NCBI GenBank assembly: GCA_014647935.1
Contig: BMQD01000001.1
Coordinates: 496,001 to 560,000, forward strand
DNA: 64,000 bases
Reading direction: 5' to 3'
Origin: Planomonospora parontospora
GTDB lineage: Bacteria; Actinomycetota; Actinomycetes; Streptosporangiales; Streptosporangiaceae
Shown here: in pieces, positions 30,445-39,769 of the stretch
Layout: each line of letters opens with the position of its first letter
Position numbering within the stretch: the stretch's first letter is position 1
The notes under the pieces: generated by a model
The model's database searches: none
What the model saw: the letters and a program-made list of their open reading frames with translations, nothing else
What the model was told of the DNA's origin: nothing
Program-made: the position numbers and the translations under genes

Positions 30445-32240
30445 CGACACTCCAGGAGACCCCCGGGACCCAGGGCCTGCGGGGCGTCGAGCGGTCCGCG
30501 ATCGCGACCGTGCGGCACGGGCTGTCCCTCACCCCCGAGATCCGCAAGGGACTGGGCGGCACGTTCGCGCTCGCGGTGCTCGCCACGGTCGGCAAGGTGA
30601 TCGTGCCGATCGCCGTGCAGCAGACCATGGACAGGGGCCTGGAGGGCCCCGTGCCCGACGTGGCGTACATCCGCGCCGTCGTGGCGGTCTGCGCCGCGGC
30701 GGTGCTGCTCACCGCGTTCTGCGGCTACCTGATGAACGTCCGCCTCTACAAGGCGACCGAGTCCTCGCTGGCCACGCTCCGGGTGCGCGGCTTCCGGCAC
30801 GTGCACGACCTGTCGGTGCTCACCCAGAACTCCGAGCGGCGCGGCGCGCTGGTCTCGCGGGTCACCGGGGACGTCGACCAGATCAGCGCCTTCATGCAGT
30901 GGGGCGGCCTGATGATCATCGTCGCGCTGGGCCAGCTGCTCGTGGCCAGCGTGCTGATGTTCGTCTACTCCTGGCAGCTCGGACTGCTGGTCTGGTTCTG
31001 CTTCCTGCCGCTCATGGCCGCGATGCCGCGCTTCCAGCGGTGGCTGTCGGCCGCCTACACCCGCGTCCGCGAGCGGACCGGCGACATGCTCTCCGCGGTC
31101 GGCGAGTCGGTCGTCGGCGCGGCGGTGATCCGCGCCTACGGCGCCGAGACCCGCACGTCCGAGCGGCTGGACACCGCGATCGAGGCCAACAAGACCGCCC
31201 AGGCCCGCACCCAGAAGATCGTCGCGACCGTCTTCCCGCTGACCGAGATCGTGGCCGCCGTGGCGGTGGCCGGAGTGGTGCTGCTCGGCGTGCGGCTCGG
31301 CGTGGACGGCGACATCTCCGAGGGGCGGCTGGTCGCCTTCCTCTTCCTGATCACGCTGTTCATCTCCCCGCTGCAGATCGCGACCGAGGTGCTCAACGAG
31401 GCGCAGAACGCGATCGCCGGCTGGCGGCGGATCCTGGGCGTGCTCGACACCCCGCCCGACGTCGCCGACCCGGGAGAGGACGGCGTCGACCTGCCGCGCG
31501 GGCCCATCTCCGTCTCCTTCCAGGAGGTCGGCTTCACCTACCCCGGCGGGCCCGCGGTGCTGAGCGACGTCTCGGTCGACATCCCGCCGCGCTCGCGGAT
31601 CGCGGTGGTGGGGGAGACCGGCTCCGGCAAGACGACCTTCGCCAAACTGCTCACCCGGTTGATGGACCCCGTCTCCGGGCGGGTGACCGTGGACGGCGAG
31701 GACCTGCGGAGGGTGCGCTTCTCCTCGCTGCGCGAGCGGATCGTCATGGTCCCGCAGGACGGCTTCCTGTTCGACGGCACGCTGGCCGACAACATCCGCT
31801 TCGGCCGCCCGCCGGCGACCGACGAGGAGATCCGGCTTGCCCTGACCGAGCTGGGCCTGACCGACTGGCTGGAAGGACTGCCCGCGGGCCTGGACACCCC
31901 GGTCGGCCAGCGCGGTGAGTCGCTCTCGGCGGGCGAGCGCCAGCTCGTCGCGCTGGCCCGCGCCTACCTCGCCGACCCCGACCTGCTCCTGCTGGACGAG
32001 GCCACCTCCGCGGTGGACCCGGCGACGGAGGTACGGCTGGCCCGCGCGCTGGAGGGCGTCACGCGGGGCCGTACCGCGGTCTCCATCGCGCACCGGCTGT
32101 CCACCGCGGAGGCGGCCGACGAGGTGCTGGTCTTCGACCGGGGCCGGATCGTCCAGCGCGGGCCGCACGCCGAGCTGGTGGCGCGGCCCGGGGTCTACGC
32201 CGACCTGCACGCGTCCTGGGTGTCGGCCGCCCGGTCGTGA
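30441..32240 (+). CDS. ABC exporter half-transporter with canonical ATPase site
   Basis: The 599-residue partner of the preceding gene has six membrane helices and an ATPase domain with Walker A GETGSGKTT, intact Walker B glutamate E520 (LLLLDEATSAVD) and switch histidine H551 (SIAHRLS). Its signature is LSAGERQ rather than LSGGQ. Together the two form one competent site (its own Walker motifs with LSGGQ of the partner) and one degenerate site. The GTG at 30441 overlaps the previous stop (GTGA), so equal synthesis is expected. The cargo could be a lipid, peptide or drug; nothing adjacent decides this. Confidence 0.93.
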   Translation: MTTLQETPGTQGLRGVERSAIATVRHGLSLTPEIRKGLGGTFALAVLATVGKVIVPIAVQQTMDRGLEGPVPDVAYIRAVVAVCAAAVLLTAFCGYLMNVRLYKATESSLATLRVRGFRHVHDLSVLTQNSERRGALVSRVTGDVDQISAFMQWGGLMIIVALGQLLVASVLMFVYSWQLGLLVWFCFLPLMAAMPRFQRWLSAAYTRVRERTGDMLSAVGESVVGAAVIRAYGAETRTSERLDTAIEANKTAQARTQKIVATVFPLTEIVAAVAVAGVVLLGVRLGVDGDISEGRLVAFLFLITLFISPLQIATEVLNEAQNAIAGWRRILGVLDTPPDVADPGEDGVDLPRGPISVSFQEVGFTYPGGPAVLSDVSVDIPPRSRIAVVGETGSGKTTFAKLLTRLMDPVSGRVTVDGEDLRRVRFSSLRERIVMVPQDGFLFDGTLADNIRFGRPPATDEEIRLALTELGLTDWLEGLPAGLDTPVGQRGESLSAGERQLVALARAYLADPDLLLLDEATSAVDPATEVRLARALEGVTRGRTAVSIAHRLSTAEAADEVLVFDRGRIVQRGPHAELVARPGVYADLHASWVSAARS

Positions 32241-32335
32241 ACCGGCGGCCGTACGGCGGGCGGCCAGCGAAATAAACCCCCATAAAAGGGACATATCTCA
32301 GGGTTAAAGCGTGCTTCTGGTGGCAGAGGGCGGGT

Positions 32336-33265
32336 ATGGACGCGAACCTGCTGCCCCCGGGAGTGCGCTCGGCCGTGGCCGAAAGTGATCTGATGGACGA
32401 CCTGGACGACTTCCTGGTCGACGACGATGACGACGACGATCCCGTGCTGAGGCGGCGGGACGGCAGTCCCGTGGACACCTGGCGGGAGCACTACCCCTAC
32501 GACGAGCGCATGACCCGGGACGAGTACGACCGGGTCAAACGGCTGCTCCAGATCGAGCTGCTCAAACTGCAGTACTGGATCAAGGACACCGGCGGCCGGC
32601 TGGTGATCCTGTTCGAGGGACGCGACGCGGCGGGCAAGGGCGGCACGATCAAGCGGTTCATGGAGCACCTCAACCCGCGCGGCGCGCGCGTGGTCGCGCT
32701 GGAGAAGCCCAGCGAGCGCGAGAGCACCCAGTGGTACTTCCAGCGCTACGTCGCCCACCTGCCCGCCGCGGGGGAGATGGTCTTCTTCGACCGCTCCTGG
32801 TACAACCGCGCCGGGGTGGAGCGGGTAATGGGCTTCGCGAGCCCGGAGCAGTACCTCGAGTTCATGCGGCAGACCCCCGAGCTGGAGCGCATGCTGGTCC
32901 GCGACGGCGTCCACCTGGTGAAGTTCTGGTTCTCGGTGTCGCGCAAGGAGCAGCGGACCCGCTTCCTGATCCGCCAGGTCGACCCGGTCCGGCAGTGGAA
33001 GCTCTCGCCGATGGACCTGGAGTCGCTGGACAAGTGGGACGGGTACACCGAGGCCAAGGAGGACATGTTCCTGCACACCGACACGGACGAGGCGCCGTGG
33101 ACGGTGGTCAAGAGCAACGACAAGAAGCGGGCCAGGATCGAGGCCATGCGGCACGTGCTGAGCCTGTTCGAGTACGAGAACAAGGACCACGAGATCGTCG
33201 GGACCCCCGACCCGAAGATCGTGGTCAAGGCCGCCGACGTGCTGGACGACGACCGCGTGCGCTAG
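32336..33265 (+). CDS. ppk2: polyphosphate kinase 2
   Basis: The 309-residue PPK2 transfers phosphate between polyphosphate and nucleotides. It has Walker A FEGRDAAGKGGTIKRF, the acidic and Arg motif EKPSERESTQWYFQRY, and the lid module FFDRSWYNRAGVERVMGF, all typical of single-domain class I enzymes. An unusual acidic stretch with seven consecutive Asp lies near residues 28-36. The ATG has AGAGGGCGGG just before it. It stands alone, with a 95-bp AT-richer promoter region upstream. Whether it favours ADP or GDP cannot be told. Confidence 0.95.
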   Translation: MDANLLPPGVRSAVAESDLMDDLDDFLVDDDDDDDPVLRRRDGSPVDTWREHYPYDERMTRDEYDRVKRLLQIELLKLQYWIKDTGGRLVILFEGRDAAGKGGTIKRFMEHLNPRGARVVALEKPSERESTQWYFQRYVAHLPAAGEMVFFDRSWYNRAGVERVMGFASPEQYLEFMRQTPELERMLVRDGVHLVKFWFSVSRKEQRTRFLIRQVDPVRQWKLSPMDLESLDKWDGYTEAKEDMFLHTDTDEAPWTVVKSNDKKRARIEAMRHVLSLFEYENKDHEIVGTPDPKIVVKAADVLDDDRVR

Positions 33266-33403
33266 GCGGCCGCCCGGTGCGGCGGACGGGTGGGCGGTCG
33301 GCCGTTCCGGTCGGGCCGGGCGGGCCGTTCCGGGGTGGCGGACGGACCGTCCGGCGGTGATGCGCGGGCCGCCGCACGCTCCCGGCTGCGGCACAATTGC
33401 CGC

Positions 33404-33751
33404 ATGTCCCTTGACCCCGCCATCGCCGCCCGGCTGAAGCGCACCGCCGACGGGCTGGTGCCCGCCATCGTCCAGCAGTACGACACCGGCGAGGTGCTGA
33501 TGCTCGCCTGGATGGACGACGAGGCCCTGCACCGCACGCTCACCACCGGCCGGGCCACCTACTGGTCGCGCAGCCGCGGTTCCTACTGGGTCAAGGGCGA
33601 CACCTCCGGCCACGTCCAGCACGTCAGGTCCGCGGCCCTGGACTGCGACGGGGACACGATCCTGCTCAAGGTCGACCAGGTGGGCGCGGCGTGCCACACC
33701 GGCGACCGCACCTGCTTCGACGCGGACGAGCTGACGGTGGCCCCGGCGTGA
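33404..33751 (+). CDS. hisI: phosphoribosyl-AMP cyclohydrolase
   Basis: HisI opens the purine ring of phosphoribosyl-AMP, the third step of histidine synthesis. The 115-residue protein has the Mg motif DCDGDT and Zn ligands in CHTGDRTCF; no HisE domain is attached. The ATG at 33404 gives [13 protein letters not shown], the normal family start; an upstream ATG adds only low-complexity residues. Its stop overlaps the next gene (GTGA). It sits apart from the main his operon and next to trp-associated genes. Confidence 0.95.
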   Translation: MSLDPAIAARLKRTADGLVPAIVQQYDTGEVLMLAWMDDEALHRTLTTGRATYWSRSRGSYWVKGDTSGHVQHVRSAALDCDGDTILLKVDQVGAACHTGDRTCFDADELTVAPA

Positions 33752-34509
33752 ACGCCAGGCGGGAGCTGTGGACCTGGGCGGCCGTGAGCGCGGCGGCCGC
33801 GGGCCTGGTCCTGCCGGTCACCGCGCAGGACTGGGCCACCCGGGACGTCGGCGGCGTCCCGGGTGCCGGCCCCGAGACGCTCGCCCTGCCGGGTGGCGAA
33901 CTCGCGCCCTTCCTGAGCCCGGTGGCGCTGGCCGCCCTCGCCGCGGTGGTCTCCGTGCTCGCCACGCGAGGCGCGCTGCGCGCGGTCATCGGAGCGGTCA
34001 TCTCCCTCTGCGGGGCGGGCGCGGCCGCGGGCGCCCTGCTGGCGACAGGGGAGGAGGCGCTCGCCGCCGCGTCGGAGGGGAAGGCGGTCGTCGGCGGGGG
34101 CGCCGGCGCCCTGGCCGCCTCGGCCTCCTGGACCGTCCACTGGATCTGGCCGCTGACGGCGGCGGCGGGCGGGCTGGTCCTGGTGGCCGCCGGAGCGGCG
34201 GCCGCGCTGCGCGGCCGCCGGTGGCCCGGCATGTCCGACCGGTACGACCGCCCGGCGCCCGGTACGGCGGGCCCCGCCGCGGGCCCGGTCACCGAGCGGG
34301 CGCTGTGGGACGCGATCGACCGCGGGACCGACCCGACCGACGGCCCGACCGACGGCCCTGCCGGCGCCCGGCCGGACGACCGGGCCGGTGATCCGTCCGG
34401 CGACTCTGCCGGCGACCCTGTCTGCGACGCGTCCGGAGACCCGGTCGCGGGATCGTCCGCCAGCGCCGGCCGGGACCCGGCCGAGGAGCCCGTGCCCGGG
34501 AAGCGCTGA
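33748..34509 (+). CDS. Trp biosynthesis-associated membrane protein (TIGR02234-like)
   Basis: The 253-residue protein has four membrane helices (about 8-25, 58-76, 82-102 and 128-150) with [12 protein letters not shown] in the first outer loop, the look of the actinobacterial membrane protein that usually follows trpE. The function is unknown. Here its GTG overlaps the hisI stop directly, so trpE is missing from its usual place. The C-terminal 85 residues are disordered and repeat short Asp/Gly/Pro/Ala units. The DNA of the 3' end is duplicated just downstream. Confidence 0.85.
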   Translation: MNARRELWTWAAVSAAAAGLVLPVTAQDWATRDVGGVPGAGPETLALPGGELAPFLSPVALAALAAVVSVLATRGALRAVIGAVISLCGAGAAAGALLATGEEALAAASEGKAVVGGGAGALAASASWTVHWIWPLTAAAGGLVLVAAGAAAALRGRRWPGMSDRYDRPAPGTAGPAAGPVTERALWDAIDRGTDPTDGPTDGPAGARPDDRAGDPSGDSAGDPVCDASGDPVAGSSASAGRDPAEEPVPGKR

Positions 34510-34590
34510 CCGCGGCCGTCCGAATCGCCTGTCGGCGCAGGTCGGCGAGCCCGTGCGCGGGGAGCGCTGACCGGGGCCGTCCGGATCGCC
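34486..34590 (+). repeat. 44-bp duplication of the 3' end of the Trp-associated gene
   Basis: 34486-34529 and 34547-34590 match at 40 of 44 positions. The first copy includes the stop codon of the membrane protein gene; the second lies in the intergenic gap with a 61-bp offset, so it does not keep the frame. Confidence 0.8.
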
Positions 34591-34694
34591 CCGATCGCCG
34601 GATCACAACTTGCCCACAGGGCGGCCGTACCCGCCTGGAACAGGTACGTTGTCGCTAGGTTGCCGCCTGCAACTCGGATAAAGGGGAGTGATTC

Positions 34695-35090
34695 ATGAGC
34701 TACGGGAATCAGTCGGGCGGTTACGGGCCTCCCGGAGGATACGGTCCTCCCGGCGGCTACGGCGGGCCGCCGCCCGGAGGCGGTTACGACCCCTACGGCT
34801 ACGGCGGGCCGCCCCCGCCCCGCGGGAACAACGGCATGGCGATCGCCTCACTGATCATGGGCATCATCGGGCTCTTCACCTGCGGCGTCACCTCGCTGGT
34901 GGGCATCGTGCTCGGGCACGTCTCGCTGAACCAGATCAAGCGGACCGGCGAGGAGGGGCGCGGCCTGGGCATCGCCGGCCTGATCCTGTCCTATTTCGGC
35001 ATCGTCGGGTGGCTCCTCCTGCTCGTCTTCGCGCTGATGCTCGGCTGGTGGGGGCTGGGAGTCGCCGCCACCTCGGGTTACGGCCTCTGA
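34695..35090 (+). CDS. DUF4190-type small membrane protein
   Basis: The 131-residue protein begins with a cytosolic Gly/Pro/Tyr-rich repeat region (GGYGPPGGYGPPGGYGGPP), followed by two or three membrane helices (NGMAIASLIMGIIGLFTC and GIAGLILSYFGIVGWLLLL), with VLGHVSLNQIKRTGEEGRGLG between them. This is the standard DUF4190 arrangement, common in actinobacteria and of unknown function. AAGGGGAG stands 6 nt before the ATG. Confidence 0.88.
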   Translation: MSYGNQSGGYGPPGGYGPPGGYGGPPPGGGYDPYGYGGPPPPRGNNGMAIASLIMGIIGLFTCGVTSLVGIVLGHVSLNQIKRTGEEGRGLGIAGLILSYFGIVGWLLLLVFALMLGWWGLGVAATSGYGL

Positions 35091-35107
35091 CGGACATCCT
35101 CGTGCAC

Positions 35108-35135
35108 GGACACCCGCGTGTGCTGACGGGTGTCC
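35108..35135 (+). terminator. hairpin after the DUF4190 gene
   Basis: Arms GGACACCCG (35108-35116) and CGGGTGTCC (35127-35135) are perfectly complementary around a 10-nt loop, 17 bp after the DUF4190 stop. No T-tract. A terminator is most likely; an operator for the next gene is the alternative. Confidence 0.5.
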
Positions 35136-35161
35136 CCGCGCGCGTTGAGTATCGTGACCGG

Positions 35162-35227
35162 GTGACGGACGGCGGCCGGCGGAGGACCCGGGCGGGCCGG
35201 GACGGCGGGGAGGCCGGGGCGGGGTGA
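35162..35227 (+). other. possible 21-residue leaderless upstream frame
   Basis: TATCGT at 35150-35155 lies 6 nt before a GTG at 35162 that opens a 21-codon Arg/Gly-rich frame. Its TGA overlaps the GTG of the DUF2752 gene (GTGA). It could couple translation from a leaderless transcript into the DUF2752 gene, or be chance. Confidence 0.3.
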
Positions 35228-35652
35228 CTGAGGAGACGGCGGGCGCGCGGCGGTCCGGGGTGCGGGCCCTGGCGGCGCCCCTGGGCGCGGCGCTGGCGGC
35301 GGGGGCCGCGTTCGCCCTGGTGGGCGCGGTCGACCCGAACGAGCCCGGACACTACCCCTCCTGCCCCTTCCTGACGCTGACGGGGCTCTACTGCCCCGGC
35401 TGCGGCGGCCTGCGGGCCGTGCACGCGCTCGCCCACGGCGATCCCGCCGCGGCCCTCGGCCTCAACCCGCTCCTCGTGGCCGCGGCGCCGCTCCTGGCCG
35501 CACTCTGGGTGCGCTGGGCGGTGCGGTCCTGGCGGGGCCTGCCGTTCGGCGCGGCGGGGCTCCGTCCCGTGCACGCGTGGTGGCTGCTCGGCGTGATGAT
35601 CGTTTTTTGGATAGGACGAAATCTACCTTTCGGGGACTTCCTGGCGCCATAG
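35224..35652 (+). CDS. DUF2752 membrane protein
   Basis: The 142-residue protein has three or four helices and the family motif CPFLTLTGLYCPGCGGLRA (residues about 43-61), with three Cys that could bind metal or form disulfides. Function unknown. The GTG at 35224 has GGGGAGG about 9 nt upstream. It lies directly upstream of the trp region but is probably a separate unit, since a palindromic promoter candidate follows it. Confidence 0.85.
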   Translation: MTEETAGARRSGVRALAAPLGAALAAGAAFALVGAVDPNEPGHYPSCPFLTLTGLYCPGCGGLRAVHALAHGDPAAALGLNPLLVAAAPLLAALWVRWAVRSWRGLPFGAAGLRPVHAWWLLGVMIVFWIGRNLPFGDFLAP

Positions 35653-35693
35653 CGACCACGCCCGTCACCCGGTGGCGGGGTGACCTCGGCAAG

Positions 35694-35708
35694 GCCGATA
35701 GCATCGGC
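35694..35708 (+). promoter_or_regulatory. candidate trp promoter with palindrome over the -10 box
   Basis: GCCGAT-AGC-ATCGGC is a perfect palindrome enclosing TAGCAT (35699-35704), a good -10 box. Transcription would begin near 35711 and give a 33-nt leader before the first small frame upstream of trpC. A repressor at the palindrome would block the polymerase. No convincing -35 box is seen. Confidence 0.4.
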
Positions 35709-35743
35709 AGGACAAGGGCAATCGATCGGGAGGGACCTGACCC

Positions 35744-35815
35744 GTGAGCGAGCGGAGCGAGCGAGCCACCAGACGCAGCAGCTTGCGAACGAGGGCGACG
35801 GAGGGGGCCCGGTGA
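35744..35815 (+). CDS. first 23-codon upstream frame before trpC
   Basis: A GTG at 35744 with CGGGAGGG about 9 nt upstream opens a 23-residue Arg/Ser-rich peptide beginning [13 protein letters not shown]. Its TGA overlaps the GTG of a second small frame (GTGA). It begins inside a twin GAGCGAGCG repeat that looks like a dispersed actinobacterial element, so its presence may come from the repeat and not from selection for the peptide. It has no Trp codon. Confidence 0.4.
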   Translation: MSERSERATRRSSLRTRATEGAR

Positions 35816-35883
35816 GCGAGTGGACCACGGGTGCGGGGATGATCACGGACGTGGCCTCCGGGCCTCACGGGGAGGCCTCATGA
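35812..35883 (+). CDS. second 23-codon upstream frame, coupled to trpC
   Basis: A GTG at 35812 opens a second frame of exactly 23 codons ([20 protein letters not shown]...). It overlaps the first frame by 4 bases and its own TGA overlaps the trpC ATG (ATGA). It holds a single Trp codon at position 4, too few for a classical Trp attenuator. Ribosomes finishing it would be placed to start trpC, so translational coupling is likely. Confidence 0.45.
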   Translation: MSEWTTGAGMITDVASGPHGEAS

Positions 35884-36689
35884 GCGTTCTGGACGAGATC
35901 ATCGACGGCGTCCGCGCCGATCTGGCCGAACGGCAGCAGGCCGTGGCCCTGTCCGAGCTCAAGGCGCGGGCCGAGCGGGCGCCGGCGCCCCGCGACGCCT
36001 ACAAGGCGCTCGGCGGCGACCAGGTGGCCGTCATCGCGGAGGTGAAACGCTCCAGTCCCTCGAAGGGCGCGCTGGCCGCGATCGCCGACCCGGCCGCCCT
36101 GGCCGCCGACTACGAGGCCGGCGGCGCGCACGTCATCAGCGTGCTGACCGAGAAGCGCCGCTTCGGCGGCAGCCTCGACGACCTGGCCGCCGTGCGCGCC
36201 GTCGTCGACATCCCGGTGCTGCGCAAGGACTTCATCGTCACCTCCTACCAGCTCTGGGAGGCCCGTGCCCACGGTGCCGACCTGGCGCTGCTGATCGTGG
36301 CCGCGCTGGACCAGAACGCGCTGGTCTCCCTCATCGAGCGGGCCGAGTCGATCGGCCTGGCCCCGCTGGTGGAGGTGCACACCGCCGAGGAGCTCGACCG
36401 GGCGCTGGACGCCGGAGCCCGGATCATCGGCATCAACGCGCGCAACCTCAAGACCCTCGAGGTCGACCGGGAGGTGTTCGCCAAGCTGGCGCCGGAGATC
36501 CCCGACGGCATCATCAAGATCGCCGAATCGGGTGTGCGCGGCCCCCACGACCTGCTCGCCTACGCCCGGGCCGGCGCCGACGCCGTCCTGGTCGGGGAGA
36601 GCCTGGTGACCGGCAAGGACCCCCGGGCCGCCGTCGTGGACCTGGTCACCGCCGGAGCCCACCCCGCATCCCGACCCGAGGGGCAGTAA
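35880..36689 (+). CDS. trpC: indole-3-glycerol phosphate synthase
   Basis: TrpC closes the indole ring by decarboxylation and dehydration of CdRP. The 269-residue (beta/alpha)8 barrel has the catalytic Lys in [20 protein letters not shown] with the second Lys, and [12 protein letters not shown] and [10 protein letters not shown] near the phosphate site. GGGGAGG stands 5 nt before the ATG, which overlaps the stop of a small upstream frame. trpB starts 5 bp after the stop. Confidence 0.97.
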   Translation: MSVLDEIIDGVRADLAERQQAVALSELKARAERAPAPRDAYKALGGDQVAVIAEVKRSSPSKGALAAIADPAALAADYEAGGAHVISVLTEKRRFGGSLDDLAAVRAVVDIPVLRKDFIVTSYQLWEARAHGADLALLIVAALDQNALVSLIERAESIGLAPLVEVHTAEELDRALDAGARIIGINARNLKTLEVDREVFAKLAPEIPDGIIKIAESGVRGPHDLLAYARAGADAVLVGESLVTGKDPRAAVVDLVTAGAHPASRPEGQ

Positions 36690-36694
36690 GACAA

Positions 36695-37942
<1,248 letters not shown>

Positions 37943-37956
37943 CGACCGACCCGCCT

Positions 37957-37980
37957 CCCCTCCGGCCCGGTCCGGAGGGG
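37957..37980 (+). other. hairpin in the trpB-trpA spacer
   Basis: CCCCTCCGG and CCGGAGGGG form a 9-bp perfect stem with a 6-nt loop 14 bp after the trpB stop. No T-tract. It may protect the trpCB mRNA end or lower trpA output; it could be a processing site. Confidence 0.45.
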
Positions 37981-38012
37981 GCCCAGGGCCCCGATCCGCA
38001 ACGGAACCCAAC

Positions 38013-38807
38013 ATGACGACTCTCCAGACGGTGTTCGCCAAGGCGAAGGCGGACGACCGCGCAGCCCTCGTCGGATACCTCCCCGCCGGATTCCCGACGA
38101 AGGACGGCGCGATCGCGGCCGCCACCGCCATGGTGGAGGCGGGCTGCGACGTGATCGAGATCGGCCTGCCCTACTCCGACCCGCTCATGGACGGTCCGAC
38201 CATCCAGGACGCGGTGCACCGGGCGCTGAGCAACGGCACCCGCATCGCCGACGTGCTGCGCACGGTCGAGGGCGTGGCCAAGACGGGCGCGGCCACCCTC
38301 GTCATGACCTACTGGAATCCGATCGACCGCTACGGGGCCGAGCGGTTCGCCCGTGACCTGGCGAGTGCGGGCGGCGTGGGCACCATCACCCCGGACCTGA
38401 CCCCGGAGGAGGCCGGTCCCTGGCGGGAGGCCAGTGCCGCCGCCGGGATCGACACCGTCTTCCTGGTCGCGCCCAGCTCCACCGACGAGCGCATCAAGGC
38501 CGTCGTCGAGTGCTGCACCGGTTTCGTCTACGCGGCCTCGCTGATGGGCGTCACCGGTGCCCGCGAGTCGGTCAGCTCGTCGGCGCAGGGCCTGGTCGAG
38601 CGGACCCGCGCCCACACCGACCTGCCGGTCTGCGTGGGGCTGGGGGTCGGCAACGGCCGGCAGGCCGCAGAGGTCGCGGCCTACGCCGACGGCGTGATCG
38701 TGGGTTCGGCGTTCATCCGCCGCCTCCTGGACGCCGCCGACGAGGCCTCGGGCCTGGCGGCGGTCCGCGAGCTCGGCGCCGAACTCGCGGCGGGCGTGCG
38801 CGGCTGA
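38013..38807 (+). CDS. trpA: tryptophan synthase alpha subunit
   Basis: TrpA cleaves indole-3-glycerol phosphate and channels indole to TrpB. The 264-residue barrel has catalytic E49 and D60 in IEIGLPYSDPLMDGP, numbered as in the E. coli enzyme, and the phosphate loop near GVTGAR and VGSAF. The ATG at 38013 has no strong ribosome site. It ends the trp cluster; a strong intrinsic terminator follows after 27 bp. Confidence 0.97.
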   Translation: MTTLQTVFAKAKADDRAALVGYLPAGFPTKDGAIAAATAMVEAGCDVIEIGLPYSDPLMDGPTIQDAVHRALSNGTRIADVLRTVEGVAKTGAATLVMTYWNPIDRYGAERFARDLASAGGVGTITPDLTPEEAGPWREASAAAGIDTVFLVAPSSTDERIKAVVECCTGFVYAASLMGVTGARESVSSSAQGLVERTRAHTDLPVCVGLGVGNGRQAAEVAAYADGVIVGSAFIRRLLDAADEASGLAAVRELGAELAAGVRG

Positions 38808-38834
38808 CCCGTCCGGGAGTCTCCGGCCCGCAAG

Positions 38835-38863
38835 AGCGGCCGTCCGCCGGGACGGCCGCTTTT
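38835..38863 (+). terminator. intrinsic terminator of the trp operon
   Basis: An 11-bp perfect GC stem (38835-38845 with 38850-38860) with the 4-nt loop GCCG is followed by a T run (38860-38863), pairing with As upstream. This is the only clear Rho-independent terminator with a T-tract in the window. Confidence 0.85.
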
Positions 38864-39145
38864 CCGCGTCCGCCGTGGCTCGCCCGACGCGGTGCGTCCG
38901 GCCCCGGCGTGTTCTGAACCTCCTGGTCCGGCACGGCGCGTCCGGCGCCTCCCGGACGGGAGACCGGGGCGTCCGGACCCACCGGTCCCGATCGCCAGCC
39001 CGGGACCGGAGCCGCTCGGGGCAGGGCCCGCGATCAAGGCGATGTCCAGGACTTATACAGTGCTTATGGAGCTCATGATGGGCTTTCCCGGGACATCCGG
39101 AAGATCCGTGGAGGACCGTCACGGCGGAACCCGGAATAGGAGACG
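38864..39145 (+). promoter_or_regulatory. gap between the trp terminator and the MauE-like gene
   Basis: No gene is seen. The first 170 bp is plain GC-rich sequence. Around 39050-39075 it becomes AT-richer, with CTTAT at 39052-39056 and again 11 bp later, and a TATACA word that could be a -10 box for the MauE-DsbA-lgt genes. TAGGAG just before 39146 is the ribosome site of the next gene. Confidence 0.3.
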
Positions 39146-39769
39146 ATGGTGCTCGTGACTTCTGACAAGACCGCGTCCCCAGGGCCGCGTGCCGTCCGTT
39201 CGGCGCTACCCTGGGTGACGACCGCCTCGCGGCTGGTGCTGGGAGGTGTGCTGATCGTCGCCGGTTGGGGGAAGATCGGCACGCCTGTCCTGTCGGTCCA
39301 GGCGGTCAAGGCGTACGACCTGCTTCCGGAATCGCTCGCCACGGTGGTCGGCTACGGCCTGCCCATCATGGAGATCGTCGTCGGGGTGCTGCTGGTCGTC
39401 GGGCTGCTCACGCGGGTCGCGGGAGTCATCTCCGCGCTGCTCATGCTGGCCTTCGTGATCGGCATCGCCTCCGCCTGGGCGCGCGGGCTGCGGATCGACT
39501 GCGGCTGCTTCGGCGGCGGCGGCCAGCTCGCGGCCGGCGTGGAGCCCAGCTACCTCGTCGACATCCTGCGGGACTTCGGCCTGTTCGCGCTCGGCGTGGT
39601 CATCGCCTGGTTCCCGCCGGGCCGGTTCGCGCTGGACTCCGTGCTCGGGGTCACCTCCGCGCGGGAGCCCGATTCGTACGACACCGATGACACCGACGAC
39701 ACCGACGGCGCCGAGGGCGACGGCATCGAGGGCGACGACGGCGAACCCCTGCAGAAGGAGAACCACTGA
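39146..39769 (+). CDS. MauE/DoxX-like redox-associated membrane protein
   Basis: The 207-residue protein has four membrane helices (about 25-45, 63-88, 92-112 and 138-158) and a Cys pair in RIDCGCFGGGG before the last helix, as in MauE/DoxX-type proteins that support disulfide or quinone redox chemistry. The C-terminal 40 residues are an acidic Asp/Thr/Gly repeat tail. AGGAG stands 4 nt before the ATG. Its stop overlaps the DsbA-like start by one base, so the two probably form a redox pair, with the membrane protein reoxidising or reducing the partner. Confidence 0.85.
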   Translation: MVLVTSDKTASPGPRAVRSALPWVTTASRLVLGGVLIVAGWGKIGTPVLSVQAVKAYDLLPESLATVVGYGLPIMEIVVGVLLVVGLLTRVAGVISALLMLAFVIGIASAWARGLRIDCGCFGGGGQLAAGVEPSYLVDILRDFGLFALGVVIAWFPPGRFALDSVLGVTSAREPDSYDTDDTDDTDGAEGDGIEGDDGEPLQKENH

